A stretch of 36,029 nt of DNA from Bacteroidota bacterium (GCA_020047755.1 JAIFNL010000053.1:1-36029); one strand, 5' to 3'; counted from the stretch's first letter, positions 27,624 through 35,652 are shown. Notes: generated from the sequence alone by a model not told the origin. A program made the numbers and translations.

Positions 27624-28757
27624 TTAAAACGAAGGCGGTGGTGGAGGCGGAGGCATCATCGAAAATAGCGCCATTACTTCAGGCACTTGTTCGGCTTGCA
27701 ACCAACCTTGCATTCCGGCTTTCCACACGTAAGTTTGCTTTGTTAATTGATTTTGAGCAATTAAGTTTTTCAACGTAGCCATATCAAAAGGACCTTGTTG
27801 CTGTCCGTTGATAGAAACGTGGTATTGAGGTCCCATTGGCGGTGGTGGTGGCGCAGCATTGTTGAATTGCTGATTGTTTTGGTTCAAATTTTGATTTTGC
27901 ATCTGTTGTTGTTGCATGTTCATCATTTGTTGAGCCATTGCCATGCCCATCATGCCTTCCATTCCGCCGCCTCCGCCTTGGTTGTTGGCAGCATCGCGCA
28001 TAGCATCGGCTTGTTGCATTTGAGCATATTTGTTCATATCGCCCAAAGCTCCCATGCTCGAACGCTTGTCGATTGCTTTTTCTACTTCTGGCGGTAGGCT
28101 GATATTATTGATTAAAAATTTTAAAATATCGATACCGTAACTGCTTGGAAATTCTTCTTTTAAGCGAGCTTCGCAAAAGTTGGAAAGCTCGTTGTAGCTG
28201 GCAGCTAAATCTAAAACCGGAATTTTACTTTCGCCCACAGCATCGGTAAAACGGGTTATTACTAAGCTTTTTAGTTGCGAGTTAATTTCGTCGGTTGTAA
28301 AGCTTTTGTTGGTTCCTACTACTTCTTGTAAGAATTTTACAGGGTCAGAAACTTTAATCGAAAAATTGCCAAATGCTCTGATGCGAACCATTCCAAAATC
28401 GGGGTCGCGCATCATTATTGGGTTGGGCGTTCCCCATTTTTGGTCGAGAAATTGCTTGGTAGCTATAAAATAAACTTCTGCCTTGAAAGGAGAATCGAAG
28501 CCGTATTTCCAGCCTTTGAGGGTAGAGAGAATGGGCAAGTTTTGTGTGGCAAGCGTGTAAGTGCCAGGTCCAAAAACATCGGCTACTTTGCCTTCGTTAA
28601 TAAAAACGGCTGCTTGCGACTCTCTTACAATTAGTTTTGCTCCATTTTTAATTTCATTGTCGTGTCTTTCAAACCGAAAGACCATAGTGTCTTGCGTATT
28701 GTCTAGCCATTCTATAATGTCTATCAATTCGCTTTTTATTCTATCAAAAAAACCCAT
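27624..28757 (-). CDS. SPFH-domain protein with C-terminal GYF-like domain
   Basis: 377 residues. Residues 1 to about 245 form an SPFH/band-7-like domain of the YdjI (virion-core-protein-like) type, starting MGFFDRIKSELIDIIEWLD. A Gly/Met/Gln/Asn-rich linker follows (MMGMAMAQQMMNMQQQQ). Residues 315-365 look like a GYF_2 domain (YHVSINGQQQGPFDMATLKNLI ... VWKAGMQGWLQA). The end is a short poly-Pro tail. No signal peptide or clear membrane helix is present, so it is probably a cytosolic or membrane-associated scaffold. In relatives the C-terminus is often a zinc ribbon; here a GYF-like module takes that place. Its function is not known, though a stress or membrane-quality role is plausible. 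Confidence 0.85.
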   Translation of the reverse strand: MGFFDRIKSELIDIIEWLDNTQDTMVFRFERHDNEIKNGAKLIVRESQAAVFINEGKVADVFGPGTYTLATQNLPILSTLKGWKYGFDSPFKAEVYFIATKQFLDQKWGTPNPIMMRDPDFGMVRIRAFGNFSIKVSDPVKFLQEVVGTNKSFTTDEINSQLKSLVITRFTDAVGESKIPVLDLAASYNELSNFCEARLKEEFPSSYGIDILKFLINNISLPPEVEKAIDKRSSMGALGDMNKYAQMQQADAMRDAANNQGGGGGMEGMMGMAMAQQMMNMQQQQMQNQNLNQNNQQFNNAAPPPPPMGPQYHVSINGQQQGPFDMATLKNLIAQNQLTKQTYVWKAGMQGWLQAEQVPEVMALFSMMPPPPPPPSF

Positions 28758-28940
28758 AGTTCTGTTTTAATCAAGTTAGTAAGCTATAATTTTTCCTAAA
28801 TAAAATGTTTGAAATTTTTTTTGAAATTTACAATATTTATAACTACTTTCAAAATTTGTAGCTATCTTTTTTTTAATAAATTAATTAAACAATTTGTTTT
28901 CAGTAATTTAGAATTGTATTTTTTTTATATTATTCGAAAG

Positions 28941-31202
28941 CTAACAGGGTTTTATACCCAATACAACGATGTCATCTACTTGTTTTAAACGTCCTTTCCA
29001 GTTTTCATAAGCTTCTAGGATAAGTTCTTTTTGTTTGGTTAAAGGTTCGTTCTGTATTTCGAGCAATAATTTTTTGAATCGCTGCGATTTGAATTTATCG
29101 TTGTATTCGCCTCCAAATTGATCCACAATTCCGTCCGAAAACAGGTAAAGCGTATCGTTTTGTTGCAAATCGAAGTTGTGATTGGTAAAGGGTTGTTCTT
29201 TGATGAAAGCACCAATAGGCTGTCTATCTGGTTTTAAATGAATCAGTTCGTGCGTATTTTCGGCTGGTTGGCTGCATTTACGAACAATGAAAAGTGGGTT
29301 GTTGGCACCCGAAAATTGCAAAATTTTATTTTCTACATCTATTACACAAAGGGCGATATCCATTCCGTCGCTCAGTTTGTGCTCACTGCCAGCTTGGTTG
29401 AGAGCATTTTTTACGTGGTCGCGCAATTGGTCTAAAACTTGATTTGCTTGGGTTGTTTCCGAGTTTCCTACTATTTCGTTTAAGAAAGCCATTCCCATCA
29501 TGCTTACAAAAGCACCCGGAACGCCGTGTCCGGTGCTGTCGGCAGCTATTATTACTACAAATTTTCCTATTTTGCGAAGCCAATAAAAATCGCCGCTAAC
29601 AATGTCGCGTGGCAAATAAATGATGAAATGTTCTACAAAATTGGCTTCAAACGCTTTTTCGGAAGGCAACATAGCCGATTGTATGCGCTTGGCAGAATTG
29701 ATGCTGTCCGTTATGTTTTGGTTTACTTTTTCTATTTCTCGGTTTTGCTCTACTACTTTATCGTTGGTTTCGCGAAGCATTTCCACAATAGCTTGTATTT
29801 CTTCTTTTTGCTGGTTGATTTCTTCGTTACTTTCTATAAGTAAATTGTTTTTGTCCACCAAATTTTGAGCGTATTCGTTGAGTTGGTCATTTTTGAGTTG
29901 TATTTCTTTGGTTCTTTCTTTTATTTTGCCTTCTAATTCTCTGTTTACTTGGTCTTTGAGTTCTTCATTTTTTTTAAGCTGCTCTATCAAATCTTCTTGC
30001 ATTTTCACTTTTGCCTTTTCTATTAGGCTTATTTTGAAACCCAAACCTAGCGAAAAAAACAAGATTTGCCCAACAACGCCGGCATTCATCAAGTGTGTAG
30101 GGTTTATACTAAAATCTATTTTACCTATAATAAACACCAAACTCGAAACGGTGCCAACTACCAGAAAACCAGTACCAATCATAAAAAACAAAGCCAACGA
30201 GCTTTTGTGCTTTAGTAGATAAATGATAAAAGCAAGCCCAATAAGTAAAACCGCAAAATTTAGCAAATTGCTTACATTAATCGACAAAGGCACATTGAAA
30301 TTTATCAGCAAATCGAAGGTTAAATAAATGGTTGCTATGATATTAGCCCAAACAATAGCAAGTAAGGTTTTGTCCCATTTGGGCATATCTATTTTGGTGT
30401 TCAAAAAAAGCCTCAAAAATTGAAAATATGAAGCAGTAGCTAAGCCCGTTGCAATTATAAACACAAAGGGGTCAGCCTTAGGAAATTCGGGGGTAATGTA
30501 CTCGATGAAAAGCCCACGTGTAGAAATGAGATTAAAAATCATTCCCAATACATAAAGCGAATAATAAATATATACTAAATCTCTGTTATATACATAAATA
30601 AGTAAATTGTAGAACAACATAATCCAGAGTATGCCTACAATAAACCCAAAAACCAAATTGCGAGAAGCTACATCGTTGTAAAAATCAAGTTCTTCTACCA
30701 AAGTTACATCAAATGCTGGGGAATAGCCCGAAATATTTTGTATGCGCAAATAAATTTCATACTCTTCATGGGCTTTGAGATGTATTTTGAACTTACTTCC
30801 TATTTCCGTTTTTACATCTTTTTTGTTTTTTTGCAAAAAGAAACCACTTTCAGCATATTTTATCTGATTATTGTGATTGAAAACGTACATTTGAGCAAAG
30901 TCTGAATGTCTTTTCTTTCCAATTATAAGTATTTTGTCTATTGAATATTCAGTTTTGTTTCTAACAGTCAATTTTGCCCAATAGACTCTATCTTTTCGCA
31001 ATTTTGTAGTTTCTCGGTATTCCTTAAAATCGGTATTTTTAAAAAATACAATGTCAGTTATTTGTAAAATTCCGGTTGTGTCTTCATAGTATAATACGGC
31101 ATCGCTCAACTTTATTTTTTCTTGGGTTGAGCCATTTGCTAGTGTTACATTGCTTTTTAATAACAGACTAAATAGGAAAAATAGAAGCGTTCTAAATTTC
31201 AT
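28941..31202 (-). CDS. 7TMR-DISM receptor with SpoIIE/PP2C phosphatase output
   Basis: 753 residues. A signal peptide (to about residue 23) and a periplasmic 7TMR-DISMED2-like sensory domain (about 35-165) come first. Seven membrane helices follow (about 180-395), then a long coiled coil (about 395-520) and a C-terminal SpoIIE-type PP2C serine phosphatase (about 535-752). Phosphatase metal-site motifs are present: VSGDFYW, AADSTGHGVPGAF and LFSDGIVDQFGG. It is expected to sense an extracellular, possibly carbohydrate, signal and dephosphorylate a cytoplasmic partner such as an anti-anti-sigma factor. No such partner is encoded nearby. The 183 bases between it and the SPFH gene hold nothing I can name. 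Confidence 0.9.
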   Translation of the reverse strand: MKFRTLLFFLFSLLLKSNVTLANGSTQEKIKLSDAVLYYEDTTGILQITDIVFFKNTDFKEYRETTKLRKDRVYWAKLTVRNKTEYSIDKILIIGKKRHSDFAQMYVFNHNNQIKYAESGFFLQKNKKDVKTEIGSKFKIHLKAHEEYEIYLRIQNISGYSPAFDVTLVEELDFYNDVASRNLVFGFIVGILWIMLFYNLLIYVYNRDLVYIYYSLYVLGMIFNLISTRGLFIEYITPEFPKADPFVFIIATGLATASYFQFLRLFLNTKIDMPKWDKTLLAIVWANIIATIYLTFDLLINFNVPLSINVSNLLNFAVLLIGLAFIIYLLKHKSSLALFFMIGTGFLVVGTVSSLVFIIGKIDFSINPTHLMNAGVVGQILFFSLGLGFKISLIEKAKVKMQEDLIEQLKKNEELKDQVNRELEGKIKERTKEIQLKNDQLNEYAQNLVDKNNLLIESNEEINQQKEEIQAIVEMLRETNDKVVEQNREIEKVNQNITDSINSAKRIQSAMLPSEKAFEANFVEHFIIYLPRDIVSGDFYWLRKIGKFVVIIAADSTGHGVPGAFVSMMGMAFLNEIVGNSETTQANQVLDQLRDHVKNALNQAGSEHKLSDGMDIALCVIDVENKILQFSGANNPLFIVRKCSQPAENTHELIHLKPDRQPIGAFIKEQPFTNHNFDLQQNDTLYLFSDGIVDQFGGEYNDKFKSQRFKKLLLEIQNEPLTKQKELILEAYENWKGRLKQVDDIVVLGIKPC

Positions 31203-31254
31203 TTTGTTTTGAATTTTTCTTTTACAACTTTGTTTTTTTTACCTAAATAAAACA

Positions 31255-31262
31255 CAAAGATA
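31255..31262 (-). promoter_or_regulatory. Possible -7 box (TATCTTTG) for the 7TMR gene
   Basis: A full TAnnTTTG match on the minus strand, about 50 bases before the ATG, but without a TTG at the -33 position. It lies in the divergent gap shared with the arsenic cluster. Confidence 0.35.
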
Positions 31263-31365
31263 TTCTTTTTTTATTTACTTTTAAATTTTTTTACACTTTT
31301 TTTAGTTGTTTTATTCCTATGTCATAGCAAAATAAGTTTACTCTATTAAAAATGAATAAAAAAAT

Positions 31366-31396
31366 TTGTTTCTTTGAAAATCATTTCATAATTTTG
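31366..31396 (+). promoter_or_regulatory. Promoter of the arsenic cluster
   Basis: TTG (31366-31368), 20 bases, then TAATTTTG (31389-31396) match the Bacteroidota promoter form. The -7 box is exactly the spacer of an inverted repeat (ATTTCA / TGAAAT), so a protein bound there would block polymerase. The transcript would begin about 30 bases before the first gene. Confidence 0.65.
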
Positions 31397-31402
31397 TGAA
31401 AT
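31383..31402. promoter_or_regulatory. Candidate ArsR operator 1
   Basis: ATTTCA and TGAAAT flank the -7 element TAATTTTG with perfect 6-bp arms. A wider pair, ATCATTT (31380-31386) and AAATGAT (31407-31413), encloses it. ArsR-family repressors bind such AT-rich dyads over promoters, and the repressor is the second gene downstream. Assignment is by inference. Confidence 0.55.
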
Positions 31403-31432
31403 ACTAAAATGATAACTTAATATTACAAAAGC

Positions 31433-31681
31433 ATGAAAATCGATTTAAAAATACTTGGAACAGGCTGTGCAAAATGCAAAACGCTCGAAAAAGTAACCAA
31501 AGAAGTAGTTGCCGAAAATAATTTTGATGCCCAAGTGCAAAAAGTAGAAGACATTGTGGAAATAATGGGGTACGGAATTATGACTACGCCCGCCTTGGTT
31601 ATCAACGAAAAGGTTGCTTTTAGCGGACGAATACCCTCAAAAACAGAGATTAAAAGCTTTATAGAAAACGCTACATTATGA
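31433..31681 (+). CDS. Small thioredoxin-like redox-active disulfide protein
   Basis: 82 residues. A minimal thioredoxin/glutaredoxin fold of the MTH895/TM0996 type. The active site is GCAKC (C12, C15), preceded by the strand KIDLKILGTG, and the cis-Pro strand MTTPALVINEKV follows. There is no signal peptide, so it is cytosolic. Its stop overlaps the repressor ATG by four bases. Possible role: thiol donor for arsenate reduction or for a metal-linked redox step. Confidence 0.88.
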   Translation: MKIDLKILGTGCAKCKTLEKVTKEVVAENNFDAQVQKVEDIVEIMGYGIMTTPALVINEKVAFSGRIPSKTEIKSFIENATL

Positions 31682-31980
31682 GCAAAGCCGAAGAATATTC
31701 CGAAAAACAAATTCAACTGGCAAAGTTTGCAAAAGCAATGAGCCATCCGGCTAGAGTTTTGATTTTAGAAAAACTCTCGAAAATGAACGCTTGTTGTTAC
31801 AGTGGCGATTTGATTAATGAACTGCCTATCAGTCGTTCGGGGCTTTCGTTGCACTTAAAAGAGCTAAAACTAGCCGGCTTAATTCAAGGTACAACCGAGC
31901 CGCCTTACATCAAATATTGTTTGAACAAAGAAAACTGGAAAACGGCAGTGGTGCTGTTTAACGAGCTATTTGCCGAATAA
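31678..31980 (+). CDS. arsR: ArsR/SmtB-family transcriptional repressor
   Basis: 100 residues. A winged-helix DNA-binding protein. LAKFAKAMSHPARVLILEKL is the family's dimer/N-terminal helix region, and the recognition helix reads ISRSGLSLHLKELKLAGLI. Vicinal cysteines C39-C40 (NACCYSGD) sit ahead of that helix and could bind As(III), Sb(III) or another thiophilic ion. It probably represses this cluster through the ATTTCA/TGAAAT dyads before genes 1 and 3. The ligand is inferred from the neighbouring arsC. Confidence 0.9.
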   Translation: MSKAEEYSEKQIQLAKFAKAMSHPARVLILEKLSKMNACCYSGDLINELPISRSGLSLHLKELKLAGLIQGTTEPPYIKYCLNKENWKTAVVLFNELFAE

Positions 31981-31995
31981 TTTTTTTAAAATTTC

Positions 31996-32023
31996 ATTTC
32001 ACTAGTTAATAAACTATTGAAAT
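31996..32023. promoter_or_regulatory. Candidate ArsR operator 2, before arsF
   Basis: ATTTCACTAGTT, a four-base AATA spacer, then AACTATTGAAAT form a 12-bp dyad with one mismatch. The outer half sites ATTTCA/TGAAAT are those of the upstream operator. It is 30 bases before the arsF ATG. No clear -7 box follows, so its own promoter is uncertain. Confidence 0.55.
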
Positions 32024-32052
32024 ATTTATAACAAAACAAACTATTAAATTGT

Positions 32053-32469
32053 ATGAAAAAAATAATTAGTTTTTTATCAATCGTGCTTTTAAGTGCGCTT
32101 TTTATGTTGCCAATTCAGGCGCAAACTTCAAAAAAAACCTCGGGCACAAAACTAGAAATTTATTATTTCCATTCCACCAACCGCTGCGTAACTTGCAATG
32201 CAGTAGAAAGTAATGCAAAAGCCTTATTGCAAGAGAGTTTCAAGTCGCAAGCAGACAAAGGCAACATCAAATTTGCGTCCATCAATATCGACGACAAAGC
32301 AAACAAAGCTTTGGTGGAAAAATACCAAATCAGCTATTCTACTTTGCTTATAATCAAATCAAATGGCAAGAAAACCGATTTTACAAATACGGCATTTCAA
32401 TACGCAAAAAACAACCCAACAAAATACAAAGAATTGCTAAAAGCGGAAATTAATAAAAACCTTAAATAG
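32053..32469 (+). CDS. arsF: ArsF-family exported CxxC protein
   Basis: 138 residues with a signal peptide (MKKIISFLSIVLLSALFM, cleavage near 24). The mature part is thioredoxin-like, with YYFHSTNRCVTCNAVE (C45, C48). I recognise it as the family annotated as the ArsF subunit of a nitrophenyl-compound nitroreductase, found in Bacteroidota ars operons next to ArsG. Expected location is the periplasm or outer face of the inner membrane. Two bases separate it from the permease gene. The enzymatic role in this organism is inferred only from family naming. Confidence 0.78.
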   Translation: MKKIISFLSIVLLSALFMLPIQAQTSKKTSGTKLEIYYFHSTNRCVTCNAVESNAKALLQESFKSQADKGNIKFASINIDDKANKALVEKYQISYSTLLIIKSNGKKTDFTNTAFQYAKNNPTKYKELLKAEINKNLK

Positions 32470-32471
32470 CT

Positions 32472-32762
32472 ATGGAATTTCTTCAAAGTTTGTTGGACAA
32501 TACGCAAACTCCCATACTTTACGCTTTTATTTTGGGACTAATGACCGCCATTAGTCCTTGCCCTTTGGCTACGAATATTACGGCTATTGCCTACATTAGC
32601 AAGGACATAGAAAACAAACGCAAAATTTTTGCCAACGGATTGATTTATACTTTGGGAAGAGCCCTTAGCTACACCCTTTTGGGAGTAGTTTTGTTTTTTG
32701 GGGCGAGCAAATTTGAAGTCTCAAAACTTTTTACTGTTTATGCTCGATGTGTTCAAAATTAA
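32472..32762 (+). pseudogene. arsG: ArsG-family permease, N-terminal fragment
   Basis: 96 residues. The first 90 or so match the start of the ArsG-type (DsbD/CcdA-like) efflux permease: FILGLMTAISPCPLATNITAIAYISKDIENKR and GLIYTLGRALSYTLLGVVLFFGASKFEVSKL. After that the frame runs into a short out-of-frame tail (YARCVQN) and stops. In intact relatives another membrane stretch should follow, ending in a GLFMLD-like sequence. The remnant LLFMLDVFK appears in the +1 frame just here, so a segment has been lost with a net change of 3n+2 bases. Confidence 0.75.
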
Positions 32763-33135
32763 TTTCCCTTCGTTTGGCAAACTGACCGAAAAAATGCAAC
32801 GCAATTCAAACAAAGGCAGTCGTTTACATGCCCTTTTGTTGGGAATTGTGTTTGCTTTGGCTTTTTGTCCTTACAGCGGTGTTTTATTTTTCGGAATGTT
32901 AATTCCTATGACAATTGCAAGTTCGTCAGGTTTGTATTTGCCTGTTATATTTGCACTTGCAACGGGTTTGCCCGTAATTATAATTGCCTATTTGTTGGCT
33001 TTTAGCATTTCGAGTATTGGCAATTTTTACAAAAAGATGCAAACTTTCCAAAAATGGTTTAATCGCCTTGTGTCGGTTATTTTTATTTTAGTAGGTTTGT
33101 ATTATGTGTATATTTTTTATTTAAAAGGTTTATGA
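32740..33135 (+). pseudogene. arsG: ArsG-family permease, C-terminal fragment
   Basis: 131 residues if started at the ATG at 32740 (MLDVFKINFPSFGKL). It has the second half of the permease: RLHALLLGIVFALAFCPYSGVLFFGMLIP with the conserved FCP, PVIFALATGLPVIIIAYLLAF, and a final hydrophobic helix. It overlaps the N-terminal fragment by 23 bases and the next gene by four (ATGA). It could in principle be translated separately as a split transporter, but loss of an internal helix makes function doubtful. Confidence 0.75.
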
Positions 33136-33500
33136 AATCAATTAAAATTAGTCTAATCCTTTTCATTTTAGCAATTACAACAGCAAGTTTTGCACAAAAT
33201 GAAACAAAAGAAATAAAGTACAAAGTAACTTTTGTAGAATTGGGTTCGGTAAAATGTATTCCGTGCCAACAAATGCAACCGATACTAAAATCGATAGAAC
33301 AAAAATATCCTGCGCAAGTAAAAGTAGTATTTTACGATGTTTGGACAGCTGAAGGCAAAGAGTCAGCGGCTGAGTATAAAATAAATTTAATTCCTACTCA
33401 GGTCTTTTTAGACGAAAACGGAAAAGAATTTTTTCGGCATGAAGGTTTTTTTGAAGAAGCCGAAATTATTAAAGTTTTACAAACAAAAGGCGTTAACTAA
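33132..33500 (+). CDS. Exported thioredoxin-family protein
   Basis: 122 residues. A signal peptide (MKSIKISLILFILAITTASFAQ) is followed by a full thioredoxin fold with GSVKCIPCQQM (active site CIPC, C42/C45) and the cis-Pro segment NLIPTQVFLDENG. It is predicted to act outside the cytoplasm. It may receive electrons through the CcdA/DsbD-like permease just upstream, a common pairing. Four-base overlap with that gene implies coupled translation. Confidence 0.88.
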   Translation: MKSIKISLILFILAITTASFAQNETKEIKYKVTFVELGSVKCIPCQQMQPILKSIEQKYPAQVKVVFYDVWTAEGKESAAEYKINLIPTQVFLDENGKEFFRHEGFFEEAEIIKVLQTKGVN

Positions 33501-33521
33501 AACTCTCAAAATCTAAAAAAA

Positions 33522-34421
33522 ATGGAACACAACCATAGCCATGCGCCCAAAATTAGCAATATCAACCGAGCGTTTCTTGTTGGTATTGCCATAAATTTGC
33601 TTTACGTTGTAATTGAATTTGGTGCAGGCTTTTATTATAATTCGCTTTCGCTAATTTCCGATGCAGGACATAATTTGAGCGATGTTGCAGCTTTAGCCTT
33701 GGCATTGCTTGCTTTTAGGCTTGCCAAAATAAAAGCAAACGAAAAGTTTACTTACGGTTATCGTAAATCTACCATTTTAGTTTCACTCATTAACTCGGTG
33801 GTTTTATTTGTTGCAATAGGCGCAATTTTGTGGGAAAGTATCCAAAGAATAAACAATCCGGTCGAAATTCAAGGTGTTTCAATTTCGATAGTGGCGGCAA
33901 TAGGAATTGTAATCAATGCTGTTTCTGCCTTTTTATTTTTCAAAGAAAAAGAGAACGATTTGAATATCAAGGGTGCTTATTTGCACCTTATGGCTGATGC
34001 TGCTGTTTCGTTGGGAGTAGTAATTTCGGGCGTTCTTATTTCGTGGTTGCACATTTATTGGCTCGATATGGTTACGAGTTTAATTATCGTTGCTGTAATT
34101 TTTTATTCTACTTGGAACTTGTTCAAAGACAGTCTTTCGCTTACACTCGATGGCGTTCCGAAAGGGATAGACCTACAAAAAGTAATTTCGGAAATTAAAG
34201 AAGTAGAAGGCGTTATTGATGTTCATCATTTGCACGTTTGGGCAATAAGCACATCGCAAAACGCTATGACAGCGCACATTATCATTCCTTCAAATACGCC
34301 AATAGAACAATTACCTATTTTGAAGAAAAACATAAAACACGAATTGGAACATGTAAATATTCAACATGCAACACTCGAATTTGAAACGGATAATGAAATT
34401 TGTGATAATTCAGAAATATAA
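33522..34421 (+). CDS. Cation diffusion facilitator (CzcD/ZitB-like zinc exporter)
   Basis: 299 residues. Six membrane helices precede a C-terminal cytoplasmic domain (from about 210). Both zinc-site HxxxD motifs are visible, H50/D54 in SDAGHNLSD and the later HLMAD. The His-rich N-terminus (MEHNHSHAPK) and the end domain (VEGVIDVHHLHVWAIS) fit Zn(II)/Co(II)/Cd(II) antiporters that use the proton gradient. It is set in an arsenic cluster, so it probably adds general metal export rather than arsenite export. Confidence 0.92.
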   Translation: MEHNHSHAPKISNINRAFLVGIAINLLYVVIEFGAGFYYNSLSLISDAGHNLSDVAALALALLAFRLAKIKANEKFTYGYRKSTILVSLINSVVLFVAIGAILWESIQRINNPVEIQGVSISIVAAIGIVINAVSAFLFFKEKENDLNIKGAYLHLMADAAVSLGVVISGVLISWLHIYWLDMVTSLIIVAVIFYSTWNLFKDSLSLTLDGVPKGIDLQKVISEIKEVEGVIDVHHLHVWAISTSQNAMTAHIIIPSNTPIEQLPILKKNIKHELEHVNIQHATLEFETDNEICDNSEI

Positions 34422-34458
34422 TTAACGAAGTATTGTATTAATTAATTAATAAAAAAAA

Positions 34459-34896
34459 ATGAAAAAAATACTTGTATTGTTTATTGCAATTTTAAATTTT
34501 GCATCGTGTGCAACGGCACAAGATGCTGTGTTGGAACAATACCTGCTTACTTACGACTATCAGGCTCGCAAAGACATGAGAGTTGATAGCGAAGAACTGG
34601 TACAATTGATTAAAACAAAAAAAGCTATCTTGCTCGATATTCGCTTCAAAGAAGAATATCAGTCGTGGAATATGCCTTTTGCTGTGAGCATTCCTTTGCC
34701 CGATTTGCCCAACAATTTGAGCAAACTCGACAAAAACAAGCTCATCATTACCGCTTGTCCGCACAACGACAGGGCAATTATAGCCATGCTTTATCTAAAA
34801 ACAAAAGGCTACAAAGTGAAATATTTGAGCGACGGACTTTTAACCTTAGCCGATTATTTGCGCGGCAACAATGCTCTCAATTTTATTACAAACTAA
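34459..34896 (+). CDS. Exported rhodanese-like sulfurtransferase
   Basis: 145 residues. A signal sequence ending near C17 (LNFASC) could be a weak lipobox. The rhodanese domain has an active-site loop CPHNDRA (C100, R105) after the strand KLIITAC, and an LLDIRFKEEY strand earlier. Single-domain exported rhodaneses move sulfane sulfur or may act as thiol-linked reductases. The loop starts CPHNDR rather than CxxGxR, so the substrate may differ from thiosulfate. A gap of 37 bases separates it from the CDF gene. Confidence 0.82.
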   Translation: MKKILVLFIAILNFASCATAQDAVLEQYLLTYDYQARKDMRVDSEELVQLIKTKKAILLDIRFKEEYQSWNMPFAVSIPLPDLPNNLSKLDKNKLIITACPHNDRAIIAMLYLKTKGYKVKYLSDGLLTLADYLRGNNALNFITN

Positions 34897-34913
34897 AAAT
34901 AAACAGATAGAAA

Positions 34914-35333
34914 ATGAAAATACTCATTCTTTGCACCGGCAACAGTTGCCGCAGCCAAATGGCACATGGTTTTTTGCAAACGTTTGATAAAAAATTAACC
35001 GTTTGCTCGGCAGGAACTGAAGCCTCCGGCAAGTTGAACCCAACAGCCGTAAAAGTAATGTCGGAAATAGGCATCGACATCAGCCACCATACTTCCGACT
35101 CGGTCGAAAAGTATTTGAACGAAACTTGGGATTATGTAATTACCGTTTGTGGCGGCGCAAACGAAAGTTGTCCGGCATTTGTGGGACAAGTAACGCATCG
35201 CCTTCACATTGGCTTCGACGACCCCTCGCACGCCACCGGAACGCCCGAATTTATAATGAGCGAGTTTTATCGTGTGCGCGATGAAATTAAAGAGGCATTT
35301 TATAAGCTGTATATCGAGCAAATAATAAAGTAG
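34914..35333 (+). CDS. arsC: Arsenate reductase, thioredoxin-coupled (LMW-PTPase type)
   Basis: 139 residues. It reduces As(V) to As(III) in the cytosol using thioredoxin. The P-loop C7-TGNSC-R13 fits CX5R. C79 and C86 (VCGGANESC) repeat the spacing of C82/C89 in the S. aureus/B. subtilis enzymes (72 residues after the P-loop Cys). The Asp of FDDPS lies at the expected 95-residue distance from it. All catalytic residues are therefore present. It follows the rhodanese by 17 bases. No acr3, arsB or arsA is visible, so the arsenite outlet is not obvious in this window. Confidence 0.93.
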   Translation: MKILILCTGNSCRSQMAHGFLQTFDKKLTVCSAGTEASGKLNPTAVKVMSEIGIDISHHTSDSVEKYLNETWDYVITVCGGANESCPAFVGQVTHRLHIGFDDPSHATGTPEFIMSEFYRVRDEIKEAFYKLYIEQIIK

Positions 35334-35340
35334 AATAGAG

Positions 35341-35652
35341 ATGGAAAAACCAATAAGCATCGAAAAAAAAATAATAGCAATTTTAAATTCCAAAAATCCG
35401 GATAGAATTGAAATTATTAAAATTTTACAATCCGATTTAAAAACAAAAATTCAAGACGGAGTAGTTTTGTATTATTGTAGTTGTGGCTATCCCTTAGGCA
35501 TTCAAATTGAAGAGGTTAATCATAAAAACGAATTAACCTACCGATACGAATTATTGTACGATATTTTGAATTACGAAGCGGATATTGATAAATTTTGCAC
35601 TTTTACGTATTGTCCTAAGTGCAATAAAATGATAGAAGAAAAGCAATATTAA
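35341..35652 (+). CDS. Cysteine-rich hypothetical protein (possible zinc ribbon)
   Basis: 103 residues that I do not recognise. Cysteines C46 and C48 (YYCSCGYP), C86, and C91/C94 (TYCPKCNKM) could form a zinc ribbon or thiolate metal site. The N-terminal 40 residues are mostly charged helix. There is no signal peptide. It starts seven bases after arsC and shares its strand and codon use, so it is probably in the same transcript. A role in arsenic or metal handling is possible by position only. Confidence 0.65.
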   Translation: MEKPISIEKKIIAILNSKNPDRIEIIKILQSDLKTKIQDGVVLYYCSCGYPLGIQIEEVNHKNELTYRYELLYDILNYEADIDKFCTFTYCPKCNKMIEEKQY

